A DNA stretch of 39,189 nt from Actinomadura livida (GCF_014648675.1 NZ_BMRO01000009.1:255333-294521), one strand, 5' to 3'. Positions 1 to 8,449 are shown, counted from the stretch's first letter. Notes: generated by a model not told the origin, from the letters alone. Numbers and translations are program-made.

Positions 1-1257
1 CTCCGGACCGCGCCGTTCGTGCTGTACTCCGGCGACCGCCAGTACACGAACTTCCGCGACCGGAACACCCTCGCCGGGAAGACGCTGTGGCCGGGCCACC
101 CGGACTGCGCGCTGAGCAGCCTGGCCACGGTGCCGCTGGACCTGTGGTCGGACAGCGACGTCCTGATGGTGACCTGCCTGACGCTGCTGGTGCGGTCGGC
201 GGGGTTCGCCCGGATCGAGGAGGCCAACGGGACGCAGCTCACCGTCGACCACGTGGCCCGCCTCCTGGAGCGGACGCGCGCGGCGTACGACGCGGTCCCC
301 GGCGGGGAGCGGATTCCGCCCGCCGCCTCGGACTCGGTGGCGGACCTCGGCGGCCTGGCGGCGGCGATCGCCCGGCGGCGCCGCGAGATCGCCGGGCGGG
401 TCCGGCTCTACCGCGAGATCCACGGCCCGCTGATGCACAAGATCGAACGGGTCGCGGGCGCGCCCGCCGGCGAGGCCCGGGAGCTGGAGGCGGACCTCTG
501 CGCCCGGCTCAGCGAGCGGCTCCCGGTCTCCGGCGGCTCACTCGCGGAACTGGGCGCCTCGCTGGAGGCGTCCCCCGGCTGGCTGGCCGAACCGCACGGC
601 GCGTCCCGTACGGGCCTGGAGTCCCTCGTGCACGAGACCGTGCGCGCGTCGACGGCGGCGTTCGACGCCGACTTCGCGATGAGCCGCGGCATGCGGTCGC
701 TGACCGCGCTGACCGCGGCGCTGCGCGGCGGGGACTGGCCCGAGATCGCCGCCTGGGACCTGCCGCACTTCTTCTGCTGCGTCGTGCCCGCGCCGGATGC
801 CCGGCGGTACTTCGGGGACTCGGCCGCGCACATGGCCGACGCCGCGTGGGCCATGTCCGCGCGGATGCAGTACAACTCGTGGCACTTCCTCGCCGGCAAC
901 CTCCCGAAGGTCCCCGAGGTCGCGGCCCGCGACTACTTCGTCCCGCCGACGATTCCGGACATCGCGTACTACTCCGACCAGCACCACCACGGCCACGTCG
1001 CCGCCAAGGTGCGCTTCACCATCCGCAGCCCGCAGCCGGTGCGGGTCCTGGACCGGACGTTCGACGGGTTCGTCGACCTGCGACTGCTCCGCTGCGAGGG
1101 GCTGCCGTACGGCGAGCAGGACCTGCTGGCCGCCGACCGCGCCTCGGGGTTCATCGCGAAGGCCACGGGCCTCGCGGCGGGGCTGGTGGCCGGCGGCGCG
1201 GACATCGAGGTCACGGACTTCGACAGCCGGTGGCACTGGGAGACCATCGCCGAATGA
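1..1257 (+). CDS. Uncharacterised protein, 5' end cut by window edge
   Basis: The frame is open from the first base to TGA at 1255-1257 (418 codons visible), so the true start probably lies to the left; a GTG at 19 is the first start-like codon but has no ribosome binding site I can assess. I do not recognise the family. The visible part is soluble-looking, with an Arg/Ala/Glu-rich helical middle and a His cluster in the C-terminal third (YYSDQHHHGHV, roughly residues 325-335), which could bind a metal. There are no transmembrane segments. It runs toward the convergent ABM monooxygenase and is separated from it by a strong hairpin. Its closeness to the polyketide genes suggests a cluster role, but that is position only. 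A 12-base sequence ending in the stop codon is repeated 14 bases later (1246-1257, 1260-1271). Confidence 0.7.
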   Translation, partial: LRTAPFVLYSGDRQYTNFRDRNTLAGKTLWPGHPDCALSSLATVPLDLWSDSDVLMVTCLTLLVRSAGFARIEEANGTQLTVDHVARLLERTRAAYDAVPGGERIPPAASDSVADLGGLAAAIARRRREIAGRVRLYREIHGPLMHKIERVAGAPAGEARELEADLCARLSERLPVSGGSLAELGASLEASPGWLAEPHGASRTGLESLVHETVRASTAAFDADFAMSRGMRSLTALTAALRGGDWPEIAAWDLPHFFCCVVPAPDARRYFGDSAAHMADAAWAMSARMQYNSWHFLAGNLPKVPEVAARDYFVPPTIPDIAYYSDQHHHGHVAAKVRFTIRSPQPVRVLDRTFDGFVDLRLLRCEGLPYGEQDLLAADRASGFIAKATGLAAGLVAGGADIEVTDFDSRWHWETIAE

Positions 1258-1287
1258 TCATCGCCGAATGAGGCGCCCGGTGAGGGG

Positions 1288-1334
1288 GAACGCTCGCGGC
1301 CCCCGGCCTTTCCGGCCGGGGGCCGCGAGCGTTC
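1288..1334. terminator. Bidirectional hairpin terminator
   Basis: Perfect 21-bp inverted repeat (arms 1288-1308 and 1314-1334) with a 5-nt loop. It lies between the 3' ends of two convergent genes (stops at 1257 and 1350). There is no U-tract, as is usual for high-GC actinomycete terminators. Confidence 0.85.
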
Positions 1335-1349
1335 GCGCGTATCAGTCGG

Positions 1350-2087
1350 TCAGACCACGGCGGGCTCCGACGCGGAACGGCTGTGGACGACCCGGTAGGT
1401 GTTCCAGTCGTGCTCGGTCGTCAGCGACTTCCGCCTGTCCTCGTTCTTGCGGCGCGCGGCGGGGCGCTCGTCCTCGGCCATCCCGCGGAACGCGTCGTAG
1501 GAAGCCTTGCCGTCCCACTGCGAATAGACCACGACGAAGTCGTTGTCCGTGCCGACGGTCGAGAGGCCGCCGCGATCGAGGGTGCGGGACCGGATGCCCC
1601 GCAGCACGCTCTGCGAACGGTAGCCGGGCGTGTCCACCAGCCAGTCGTGGGACGACCCGACCGCGGCGATCAGCTCGTCCTGGTCGGCGGGGTCCACGCC
1701 GAGGACTTCGAGGACCGTGCAGTCCTCGCGGCCGGGGGAGACCTCGGTGGCGTCGCCCTGGGACGGGTGGCGCCGGCTCAGCTCGACCTCGGTCTGCATC
1801 AGCCGGACGTAGGTGGTGATCTCCTCGAAGACCGGCACCGTCCGGTGCTTGAACTCGGCCCCGGCGTAGCGCGACTCCAGGTCCTCCTTCCCGCGCCACT
1901 GGATGAAGTTCGCGGTGCCCGGCCGGTCCTGGCCCCGGTGCACGGTGCTGGAGATCCAGCCGGGGAACGCCGCCGTGTCGACGATCGCCCGCATCTCGCT
2001 GACCAGCCGGTCCACCTGCTCGTGCGTCTCCGTCCGGAACAGGTTGATGACCGTCAGGTACCCGTCCTCGGGATTGATGAATGGCAT
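1350..2087 (-). CDS. Tandem ABM-domain antibiotic biosynthesis monooxygenase
   Basis: This 245-aa protein has two ferredoxin-like ABM repeats, about residues 8-100 and 122-230, seen from parallel motifs FIQWRGKEDLESR (61-73) and VYSQWDGKASYDAF (187-200). ABM proteins such as ActVA-Orf6 and TcmH are cofactor-independent oxygenases that oxidise anthrones or naphthacenones to quinones; single-domain members are about 110 aa, so this is a fused dimer. The start ATG at 2087 has GTGAGGTC upstream; the frame stays open further upstream but that part overlaps the monooxygenase gene in another frame. It is the last gene of a leftward operon, 50 bp after a PgaE-like hydroxylase. Likely job (inference): quinone formation on the aromatic polyketide. 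A non-catalytic dimeric ABM role remains possible. Confidence 0.85.
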   Translation of the reverse strand: MPFINPEDGYLTVINLFRTETHEQVDRLVSEMRAIVDTAAFPGWISSTVHRGQDRPGTANFIQWRGKEDLESRYAGAEFKHRTVPVFEEITTYVRLMQTEVELSRRHPSQGDATEVSPGREDCTVLEVLGVDPADQDELIAAVGSSHDWLVDTPGYRSQSVLRGIRSRTLDRGGLSTVGTDNDFVVVYSQWDGKASYDAFRGMAEDERPAARRKNEDRRKSLTTEHDWNTYRVVHSRSASEPAVV

Positions 2088-2137
2088 GTTCGACCTCACG
2101 TCCTCGGGGTTGCGGTGCCGTTGTCGGGTTGCGGCCG

Positions 2138-3673
2138 CTACGGCCGGGCGCCCACCGCGGCGGGCGCCGCGGGCCGGTGGCTCTTGTGCGGCCGGCCGAA
2201 CCAGCGGGCGAGGGCCTCCGGCAGGCCGGAGGCGCGGGAGCCGCCGGCGCCGATCCAGGCGAGGTGGCCGTCCGGCCGTACCAGCGCGGCCTCGACGTCG
2301 GCGAGCGCGCCCGCGGGACGCGAGGCGGTGGTGACGACGTCGATCCGGTCCGTCCACGGTCCGGCGGCGGCGCGCACCTCGCCGTCGCCGTGCAGGTCGA
2401 GGAGGATGCCGCGGCCCGCGTGCAGGAGCCGGAAGGCGCTCTCCTTGCCAGGCTGGCCGCCCGCGAGCTCCACGTCCGGCAGCTCCACGTTCGGGAGGCG
2501 CCGACCGACCAGCGGGTGGTCGGCCTGGCCGACGTCGTAGCGGATGTCCAGGCCGGTGACCATGCCGACCAGCCGCCGCTGGACCTCCTCGTACGCCAGC
2601 AGCTCGGTCATGACCTCCCGCATGGGGTTCATGTCGTCGGCACCGAGGTACAGGGTGCGCTGGGCGAGCGTGTTGTTCAGGATGCCCGCGGCGACCGGGT
2701 GCCGCTCGGAGTGGTAGGTGTCCAGGAGCTCCTCGGGCGCGTGGCCGTTGAGCACGGCGCCGAGCTTCCACCCAAGGTTCATGGCGTCGCCGATGCCCGC
2801 GCTCATTCCCTGGGCGCCGATCGGCAGGTGGATGTGCGCGGCGTCGCCGAGCAGGAACACCCGCCCCCGGCGGTACTCCGCCGCCTGGCGGCTCGAATCG
2901 GTCGTGAAACTGGTCCACAGCGGCTGCGCGCCGCCGATGTCCTCACCGGTCAGCCGCTGCCAGGCGGCGGCGATCTCGGTGAAGCTCGGGGCGCCGTCGC
3001 CCTGCCGCTTCATTCCGCGCTCGTACACGATGACGCGGTTGGCCTCCGGCCCCAGCGGCAGCACCATGACCATCCCTCCGGGCACGCGCTCCCCGGCGAA
3101 GCGCGGCCGCAGCGGGCATCCCGTCACGTCGGCGAACCACAGCTCGACGGTCGGGTCGGTGCCGGGGAAGTCGATGCCGGTGAGCTTGCGGACGGTGCTG
3201 CGCGCTCCGTCGCAGCCCGCCGCGTAGCGGGCGCGCAGGCGCTTGGGGCCCTCCGGGGTCGCGACGTCCACCTCGACGCCGGCGTCGTCCGCGGTGAGCC
3301 CGACGACCTCGTGCTCCCGGTAAATCACGGCGCCGAGCTCGGTGGCCCACCCGGCCAGCACCTCCTCGGTGCGCGACTGGGGGATGCCCCGCGCCCCGTA
3401 GGAGCCGCCCTCGACCACCCGGTAGTCGATGGGCAGCCCGCCGAAGTGGCCGAAGGGGATGGTCTGCACATCGCCGAAGCGGGCCAGCAGCCCCCGCTGG
3501 TCGAACTCCTCGATGGCGCGGGCCGAGAAGCCGAGGGCGCGGGACTGCCGCATCGGCTCGGCCAGCAGGTCCAGGACGACGGTCCGGACGCCGGCCAGGC
3601 GCAGCTCCCCGGCGAGCATGAGCCCGGCGGGGCCCGCCCCCACGACCACGACGTCCGCGTCAAAGCCTTGCAT
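2138..3673 (-). CDS. PgaE-like FAD-dependent aromatic hydroxylase (copy 1)
   Basis: A 511-aa class A flavin monooxygenase. GAGPAG at residues 12-17 is the dinucleotide-binding motif, GCDGARSTVRK at 153-163 the DG motif, and GDAAHIHLP at 276-284 the second FAD motif; a thioredoxin-like C-terminal domain ends in RPDGHLAWIG. Sequence and length match the angucycline hydroxylases PgaE/UrdE/JadH, which hydroxylate the benz[a]anthraquinone core using NADPH, FAD and O2. ATG 3673 is chosen because GGTGGAGAG lies just upstream; the frame stays open upstream through a 15-bp tandem repeat, giving a possible N-terminal extension with PATER repeats that I consider non-coding or leader. It lies 116 bp after the aromatase/cyclase gene. 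A close paralogue is at 4789-6315, so the two probably act at different positions or steps. Confidence 0.92.
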   Translation of the reverse strand: MQGFDADVVVVGAGPAGLMLAGELRLAGVRTVVLDLLAEPMRQSRALGFSARAIEEFDQRGLLARFGDVQTIPFGHFGGLPIDYRVVEGGSYGARGIPQSRTEEVLAGWATELGAVIYREHEVVGLTADDAGVEVDVATPEGPKRLRARYAAGCDGARSTVRKLTGIDFPGTDPTVELWFADVTGCPLRPRFAGERVPGGMVMVLPLGPEANRVIVYERGMKRQGDGAPSFTEIAAAWQRLTGEDIGGAQPLWTSFTTDSSRQAAEYRRGRVFLLGDAAHIHLPIGAQGMSAGIGDAMNLGWKLGAVLNGHAPEELLDTYHSERHPVAAGILNNTLAQRTLYLGADDMNPMREVMTELLAYEEVQRRLVGMVTGLDIRYDVGQADHPLVGRRLPNVELPDVELAGGQPGKESAFRLLHAGRGILLDLHGDGEVRAAAGPWTDRIDVVTTASRPAGALADVEAALVRPDGHLAWIGAGGSRASGLPEALARWFGRPHKSHRPAAPAAVGARP

Positions 3674-3700
3674 GTCTCTCTCCACCTTCCGCGCGCCCTG

Positions 3701-3760
3701 CCTTTCGGTCGCGGGCCTTTCGGTCGCGGGCCTTTCGGTCGCGGGCCTTTCGGTCGCGGA
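3701..3760. repeat. Four tandem copies of a 15-bp repeat
   Basis: The unit cctttcggtcgcggg occurs at 3701-3715, 3716-3730, 3731-3745 and 3746-3760; the last copy differs only in its final base. A degenerate fifth copy follows to about 3790. It fills the 116-bp gap between the aromatase/cyclase stop and the copy-1 hydroxylase start. Because the unit is a multiple of three, the minus-strand reading frame stays open through it and encodes a PATER pentapeptide repeat. Confidence 0.95.
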
Positions 3761-3789
3761 CCCTCCGCCCGCGGGACTTCCCGGTCGCG

Positions 3790-4743
3790 TCACGATGCCG
3801 CCCGCCTCCCGGCGTCCTCGGCGTGCTCCTTGGCGAGCCGCAGGGTGGCCAGGCTGTTGCCGCTCAGGGCGTTCCGGACGAAGTCCTGCGCGGCCCGAAC
3901 GTCCGCGTCGTCGCCCAGCACCTCGGGGATGCGCTCGGTGTTGATCCGCACGGTGTGCCGCGAGGTCACCGACACCCCGCCGCCGTGCCGCTCGATGATC
4001 CAGCGCCCCGTGTGCAGGGCGAGCAGCGCGGGCAGGACGGTCTGCTTGTAGGCGATGCTCGTGTACGGCTGGCACACGCGCACGGAACGGGTGGTGTGCA
4101 CCTGCCCGTCCTTGGTCTTCGTGTCCATCTCGAGGATCTGCAGCCCGGGCGTGTCCTCCTCCAGCGACACCCTGGCCACGTGGGGGAGGCGCCGCGTCCA
4201 GAGCCGGGCCTCGTTGAGGAAGTCGTACACGTCCTGCACGCTGCCGTCGACGGTCACCGCGTCGTCGAAGGTGACGAGCCGGTCGGACCCCGCCAGCTCC
4301 GCGCTCTCCTTGAGCGCCCGCAGCTCCGACCCGCTGTTGCGGTCGACCGCCCGGCTGATCCAGTCGAGGTCGGCGGGGTCGCCGCTCGCCGCGAAGAAGT
4401 CGTGGAGCAGGCGCACCCGGCAGGCGGTCCCGGAAAGGGGCTCCACCACCCATTCGCCGCCCATGCCGCCCACCGGGGGCTGGGACCGCTCCTGGCGGAA
4501 CGAGACGCTCATCCGCCCCGGGTCGTGCTCGCGCCGGGACGTCCACGTCTTGGCGGTGCCGTTCGCGGTCGCCCAGAGCCGGATCAGCTCCGAGTCCCCG
4601 TCCCGCTCGACGCATTCGGCGTGCACGGTCGGGGGGAAGATCTCCGGCCACCTGCCGACGTCCGCGATCAGCGCGTACACCTTCCCGGCCGGAGCATCGA
4701 TCTTGATCTCGTGTTCCGTCTCACGCATCGTGCTCGTGGTCAC
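3790..4743 (-). CDS. Di-domain aromatase/cyclase (two START/SRPBCC domains)
   Basis: This 317-aa protein has two helix-grip (polyketide cyclase) domains. The first is about residues 8-150 (HEIKIDAPAGKVYALIADVGRWPEIFPPTVH); the second about 160-305 (DDAVTVDGSVQDVYDFLNEARLWTRRLPHVARV). Two-domain ARO/CYCs such as ActVII, JadD and GilP act on C-9-reduced poly-beta-ketone chains, dehydrating and aromatising the first ring. This agrees with the ActIII-type ketoreductase at 7608. The start is GTG 4743 with GAGGAG seven bases upstream; an in-frame ATG five codons later is a weaker option. It sits between two PgaE-like hydroxylases, 45 bp after copy 2. Confidence 0.93.
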   Translation of the reverse strand: MTTSTMRETEHEIKIDAPAGKVYALIADVGRWPEIFPPTVHAECVERDGDSELIRLWATANGTAKTWTSRREHDPGRMSVSFRQERSQPPVGGMGGEWVVEPLSGTACRVRLLHDFFAASGDPADLDWISRAVDRNSGSELRALKESAELAGSDRLVTFDDAVTVDGSVQDVYDFLNEARLWTRRLPHVARVSLEEDTPGLQILEMDTKTKDGQVHTTRSVRVCQPYTSIAYKQTVLPALLALHTGRWIIERHGGGVSVTSRHTVRINTERIPEVLGDDADVRAAQDFVRNALSGNSLATLRLAKEHAEDAGRRAAS

Positions 4744-4788
4744 GTTCGTTCTCCTCTGGGGTCGGAGGGTCCGACCGGCGGCGGCCGC

Positions 4789-6315
4789 TCAGCGGGCGGA
4801 CGCCGGCACTCGGACGTCGTGGTCCTTCCGGGCCGCGCCGAACCAGCGCCGGAGGGCGTCCTCCAGGCCGCCCCCGTCCGGCGCGGCCCAGGCGACGTAT
4901 CCGTCGGCGCGGAGGAGCACCGACTCGGTCGGCGCGCCGCCCTCCTCCGGTCCGGGCGGGAACTCCCGCACCTCGGCCACGTCGACGCGGTCGGACCACC
5001 GGGCGGCGGTCCGGGCCGTCTCGCCCGACGCGTCCGCGGTGATCAGGACGCCCCGCGCCGGGTGCAGCAGGCGCGCGATCCGCTCCCGGCCGCCGCCGGC
5101 GAGCTCCAGCTCCCGGTCGGGCATCCGCCCGCCCCGCAGCGGGTGCCGCCCCGGCGCGCCCATGTCGTAGCGGACGTCGAAGCCGCTCACCATGCCGATC
5201 AGATGCCGCGCCACCGCGGGGATCGTGCTGAGCTCCGCCATGACGTTCCGCAGCGGCTCGACCTTGTCGTCGTTGAGGTTGAGAGTCCCCTGGGCGAGGG
5301 TGTTGAGCAGGACCCGCGCACCGACCGGATGCCGTTCGGCGTGGTACGTGTCGAGCAGCCCCTCGGGGGCGTGGCCCGTGACCGTCGCCGCCAGCTTCCA
5401 GCCGAGGTTGAAGGCGTCCTGCGCGCCGACGCTCAGCCCCTGCCCGCCCGCGGGCAGATGGATGTGCGCGGCGTCCCCGGCCAGCAGCACCCGGCCGCGC
5501 CGGTACTCGGTGACCTGGCGGGTGGCGTCGGTGAAGCTGCTCACCCAGCGCGCCTCGCCGTGGTGGATGGAGTCGCCGGTCAGCCGCTGCCAGGCGTCCG
5601 CGAGCTCGGTGAACCCGACCTGGCGGCCCGTGAACGTCACCTGGTCGCCGTCGTCCGGCGGGCGCTCGTTCTCGCACACGATGATGCGCGTGTAGCCGTG
5701 CTCCAGCGGCGCCGCCATGACCATGCCCTTGGGCAGCAGCTCACCGATGCGGCGGGGCCGGATGTCGCAGCCCTTGACGTCCGCGAGGAACATCTCGCGG
5801 GTCGCGTCGGCGCCGGCGAAGTCGAACCCGGCGAGCCGCCGGACGGTGCTGCGCCCGCCGTCGCAGCCGACCAGGTAGCGGGCGGTGCACTCCGCGGGGC
5901 CGTCCGGCCCCCGGACGATCGCGGTGACGCCGTCGCCGGTGCTCTCCAGGCCGGTGAGCTCGTAGCCGCGGCGCACGTGCGCGCCCAGCTCCAGCGCCCA
6001 CCCTTCGAGCATCTCCTCGATCTTGTACTGGGGCGCGTTGCGGACGCCGAAGTGCGCCCCCTCCAGGATCCCGTAGTCGATCGGGACGCCGCCGAAGTGC
6101 CCCCGCCTCGTGATCTCGGGGTTCTCCAGGCGGTCGAGGAGCCCGCGCTGGTGGAACATCTCGGTGGCGCGCGCGGTGAAGCCGATGCCGCGCGACTGCC
6201 AGCCCCGCTCGGTCAGCCGCTCGAGGACGATGACCTCGGCGCCGCCCAGGCGCAGCTCGCCGGCGAGCGTCAACCCCGTGGGCCCGGCGCCGACAACGAT
6301 TACGTCGGTTTCCAT
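4789..6315 (-). CDS. PgaE-like FAD-dependent aromatic hydroxylase (copy 2)
   Basis: A 508-aa class A flavin monooxygenase with GAGPTG at residues 9-14, GCDGGRSTVRR at 150-160, GDAAHIHLPAGGQG at 280-293, and a C-terminal domain ending in RADGYVAWAAPDGG. Stretches such as ERLTERGWQSRGIGFTAR, GHFGGVPIDYGILEG and TRQVTEYRRGRV are the pattern I know from the angucycline hydroxylases PgaE, CabE and UrdE, more closely than for copy 1. The expected reaction is NADPH/FAD-dependent hydroxylation of the angucyclinone core, around C-12/C-12b. ATG 6315 has GAGGAC upstream. It is second in the leftward operon, 52 bp after the O-methyltransferase and 45 bp before the aromatase/cyclase. Regiochemistry cannot be read from sequence alone. 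Confidence 0.93.
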   Translation of the reverse strand: METDVIVVGAGPTGLTLAGELRLGGAEVIVLERLTERGWQSRGIGFTARATEMFHQRGLLDRLENPEITRRGHFGGVPIDYGILEGAHFGVRNAPQYKIEEMLEGWALELGAHVRRGYELTGLESTGDGVTAIVRGPDGPAECTARYLVGCDGGRSTVRRLAGFDFAGADATREMFLADVKGCDIRPRRIGELLPKGMVMAAPLEHGYTRIIVCENERPPDDGDQVTFTGRQVGFTELADAWQRLTGDSIHHGEARWVSSFTDATRQVTEYRRGRVLLAGDAAHIHLPAGGQGLSVGAQDAFNLGWKLAATVTGHAPEGLLDTYHAERHPVGARVLLNTLAQGTLNLNDDKVEPLRNVMAELSTIPAVARHLIGMVSGFDVRYDMGAPGRHPLRGGRMPDRELELAGGGRERIARLLHPARGVLITADASGETARTAARWSDRVDVAEVREFPPGPEEGGAPTESVLLRADGYVAWAAPDGGGLEDALRRWFGAARKDHDVRVPASAR

Positions 6316-6367
6316 GCTCTGTCCTCAGCTTCGAGTGGGCTTGGCTTCGAGTGGCGGGCCCCGGGGG

Positions 6368-7396
6368 TCAGGCGGGTACCGCCTCGACGATCGAGACCGG
6401 GCAGGTCGTCGGGACGACCCCGGTGACCTTCAGGCCGGCCTTGGCGAACAGCTCGGTGTACTGCGGCAGCGTGCGCTCCTTCGCGCCGAGCAGGAGGAGC
6501 AGCCACAGGTCGATGACGTTCCCGATGTGCCGCTCGTTGCCGCCGCCGAGCACGTACTCGACCAGGAGCAGCCTGCCGTCGGGGGCGATGGCCTCCCGGA
6601 CGTTCTTCAGCACCGCGAGGCACTCGGGCTCGGGGAAGTCGTGCAGGACGTGTTTGAGCACGTAGGCGTCCGCGCCCGCCGGCAGCCTGCCGAAGCCGCT
6701 GCCGTCCTCGATCGCGGCCCGGTCCGCGACACCGGCGGCCTCGAACACCGCCGCCGCGTCCGCGGACGCGGCCTCGGACTCGACCAGCACGCCGCGGGAG
6801 CCCGGCGCCTGCGCGAGGATTCCCGCCAGCAGGCCGCCCCGCCCGCCGTTGACGTCGACGATCGTGCGGAACCGGGAGAAGTCGTACGCCGCCAGCACCG
6901 GCTCGGTCTCCGAGGCCGAGATGCTGCCCATGCCCTGGAAGAACACGGCGGCGTACTCCGGGTTGGCGCCGAGGAACTCGTAGGCGCCCATGCCCCTCAG
7001 CTTCGGCAGGTTGGCCTCGCCCGTCCGCACGGAGCCGAGCAGGTGCCCCCAGTCCTCCCAGAGCAGGGGGTGGCCCATCAGGACGGCCATGCCCCGCATC
7101 GAGTCCGGCGCGTCCTCGCGCAGCGCCTCGGCCATGGGCGTGAGCGCGAACCGGCCGTCGGGCTCGACGGCGAACACCGAGTAGCCGGACAGCGTGCGCA
7201 GCAGCCGGTGCGTCGCCTCGGGGTCGCTTCCCACCCGCTTGGCTGTCTCCTCCGCGGACAGCGGCCCGTCGCCGAGGACGTCCGCGATACCGAGCTTGGC
7301 CGCCACCGAGATCGCCTGAGTGATCACCGCGCCCTGGATCAGGTCGAGCAGCGAATACGCGGCGGATTGGTCCCGCACCGTGGGCACTGCGGACAT
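6368..7396 (-). CDS. SAM-dependent O-methyltransferase (acetylserotonin OMT-like)
   Basis: This 342-aa protein has an N-terminal winged-helix dimerisation domain (about 10-100) and a class I SAM-binding domain with motif I IVDVNGGRGGLL at 179-190; the usual form is DVGGGxG, so the first Gly is Asn here. LKHVLHDFPEPE (247-258) holds the catalytic-His region of small-molecule OMTs. The family includes TcmN C-terminal, DnrK and many polyketide OMTs that methylate phenols or carboxylates. ATG 7396 is preceded by AGGAGG; an upstream in-frame ATG at 7435 lacks this. First gene of the leftward operon, transcribed from the shared intergenic region with the ketoreductase. Substrate is inferred to be a phenolic hydroxyl of the polyketide. 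Confidence 0.9.
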   Translation of the reverse strand: MSAVPTVRDQSAAYSLLDLIQGAVITQAISVAAKLGIADVLGDGPLSAEETAKRVGSDPEATHRLLRTLSGYSVFAVEPDGRFALTPMAEALREDAPDSMRGMAVLMGHPLLWEDWGHLLGSVRTGEANLPKLRGMGAYEFLGANPEYAAVFFQGMGSISASETEPVLAAYDFSRFRTIVDVNGGRGGLLAGILAQAPGSRGVLVESEAASADAAAVFEAAGVADRAAIEDGSGFGRLPAGADAYVLKHVLHDFPEPECLAVLKNVREAIAPDGRLLLVEYVLGGGNERHIGNVIDLWLLLLLGAKERTLPQYTELFAKAGLKVTGVVPTTCPVSIVEAVPA

Positions 7397-7475
7397 TTTC
7401 GCCTCCTGGATTGGTAGCCTCTGGTGCCCGACCATAGATTCGTGCTTTTTTCTCCCGCAACTCGTCTACGGCCTT

Positions 7476-7522
7476 GTTCAACCGAGTGGTGTTCAACCGG
7501 AGGAATGGGCCTGGTTGAACCG
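7476..7522. promoter_or_regulatory. Inverted/direct GTTCAACC repeats in divergent promoter region
   Basis: In the 211-bp gap between the OMT (-) and KR (+) genes, GTTCAACCG occurs at 7476-7484 and 7491-7499, and the inverted half GGTTGAAC at 7513-7520. GTTCAACC-N14-GGTTGAAC resembles the StrR operator GTTCRACTG-N11-CRGTYGAAC but is one base longer and has one left-arm mismatch. It is a candidate site for the ParB/StrR-type regulator at 13377, placed to control both operons. The rest of the gap is relatively AT-rich and probably holds both promoters. Confidence 0.55.
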
Positions 7523-7607
7523 AGCGGGAATCTATCCGCGCTCGACCGAGATTAGTGTGCGCCATGCCATGCTGCCGTGACAAAAGTCCTACGAAGGGAT
7601 ATGCGGA

Positions 7608-8393
7608 ATGGCGGACAATGGACGGCAGGTTGCGCTGATCACCGGTGGGACCAGCGGGATCGGCCTGGCGGTCGCCGAGGCTCTCGCGGGCCGCGGCTGC
7701 AAGGTCTTCATCGGCTCCCGCACCCCGGAGGCCGTCGAGGAGACGGTCGGCAAGCTCCGCTCGAACGGGTACGAGGCCGACGGCGTGGCCGCGGACGTCC
7801 GGCGCCCGGAGGACGTCGCGCGCCTCGTCGGCGCCGCCGTGGAGCGGTACGGGCACATCGACGTCCTGGTGAACAACGCCGGCCGCAGCGGCGGCGGCGT
7901 CACCGCGGACATCGCCGACGAACTCTGGTACGACGTCATCGACACCAACCTGAACAGCGTCTTCCTGATGACCAGGGAGGCGCTCCGGTCGGGGCGGCTG
8001 CTCGAACGCGGCCGGGGGCGGATCATCAACATCGCGTCCACCGGCGGCAAGCAGGGCGTGGTGCTCGGTGCCCCCTACTCCGCCTCCAAGCACGGCGTCA
8101 TCGGATTCACCAAGGCGCTGGGCCTGGAACTCGCGAAGACGGGCGTCACCGTCAACGCCGTCTGCCCCGGCTACGTCGAGACCCCGATGGCGCAGCGGGT
8201 GCGGCAGGGTTACGCCGCGCATTTCGACACCACCGAGGAGGAGATCCTGGAGCGCTTCCAGGCGAAGATCCCGCTCGGCCGCTACTCCACTCCCGAAGAG
8301 GTGGCGGCCCTGGTGGAGTATCTGGTCAGCGACGCCGCCGCTCCCGTGACGGCACAGGCGATCAATGTCTGCGGAGGACTCGGGAATTACTGA
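7608..8393 (+). CDS. ActIII-type C-9 polyketide ketoreductase
   Basis: A 261-aa short-chain dehydrogenase, the same length as ActIII. TGGTSGIG at 12-19 binds NADPH, NNAG is at 89-92, and the catalytic residues Ser144, Tyr157 and Lys161 fall at the same numbers as in ActIII. NIASTGGKQGVV, APYSASKHG and the C-terminus NVCGGLGNY are signatures of type II PKS ketoreductases. These reduce the C-9 carbonyl of the nascent octaketide or decaketide after C7-C12 ring closure, on ACP. ATG 7608 follows GAAGGGAT. It is divergent from the OMT operon and 56 bp before the TcmI-family cyclase, with which it forms an operon. Its presence implies a reduced aromatic polyketide such as an angucycline, anthracycline or benzoisochromanequinone. 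Confidence 0.96.
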   Translation: MADNGRQVALITGGTSGIGLAVAEALAGRGCKVFIGSRTPEAVEETVGKLRSNGYEADGVAADVRRPEDVARLVGAAVERYGHIDVLVNNAGRSGGGVTADIADELWYDVIDTNLNSVFLMTREALRSGRLLERGRGRIINIASTGGKQGVVLGAPYSASKHGVIGFTKALGLELAKTGVTVNAVCPGYVETPMAQRVRQGYAAHFDTTEEEILERFQAKIPLGRYSTPEEVAALVEYLVSDAAAPVTAQAINVCGGLGNY

Positions 8394-8449
8394 CGCCCCA
8401 CCCTCGTCCCGAAACAGAGCGAACTCGCAGTGAAGGCGGTAGAGCGCAA

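Noticed and set aside
87..1271. Long Arg/Gly-rich open frames overlapping real genes (for example here, 797-1819, 2081-4051, 3823-6426, 27765-29270)
   Set aside because: They are shadow frames caused by high GC. Their products are Arg/Pro/Gly-rich with no domain motifs, and the overlapping frame encodes a recognisable protein.
1246..1271. 14-bp tandem duplication across the stop codon of the first gene
   Set aside because: Real but trivial; it simply repeats the stop region and does not change the product.
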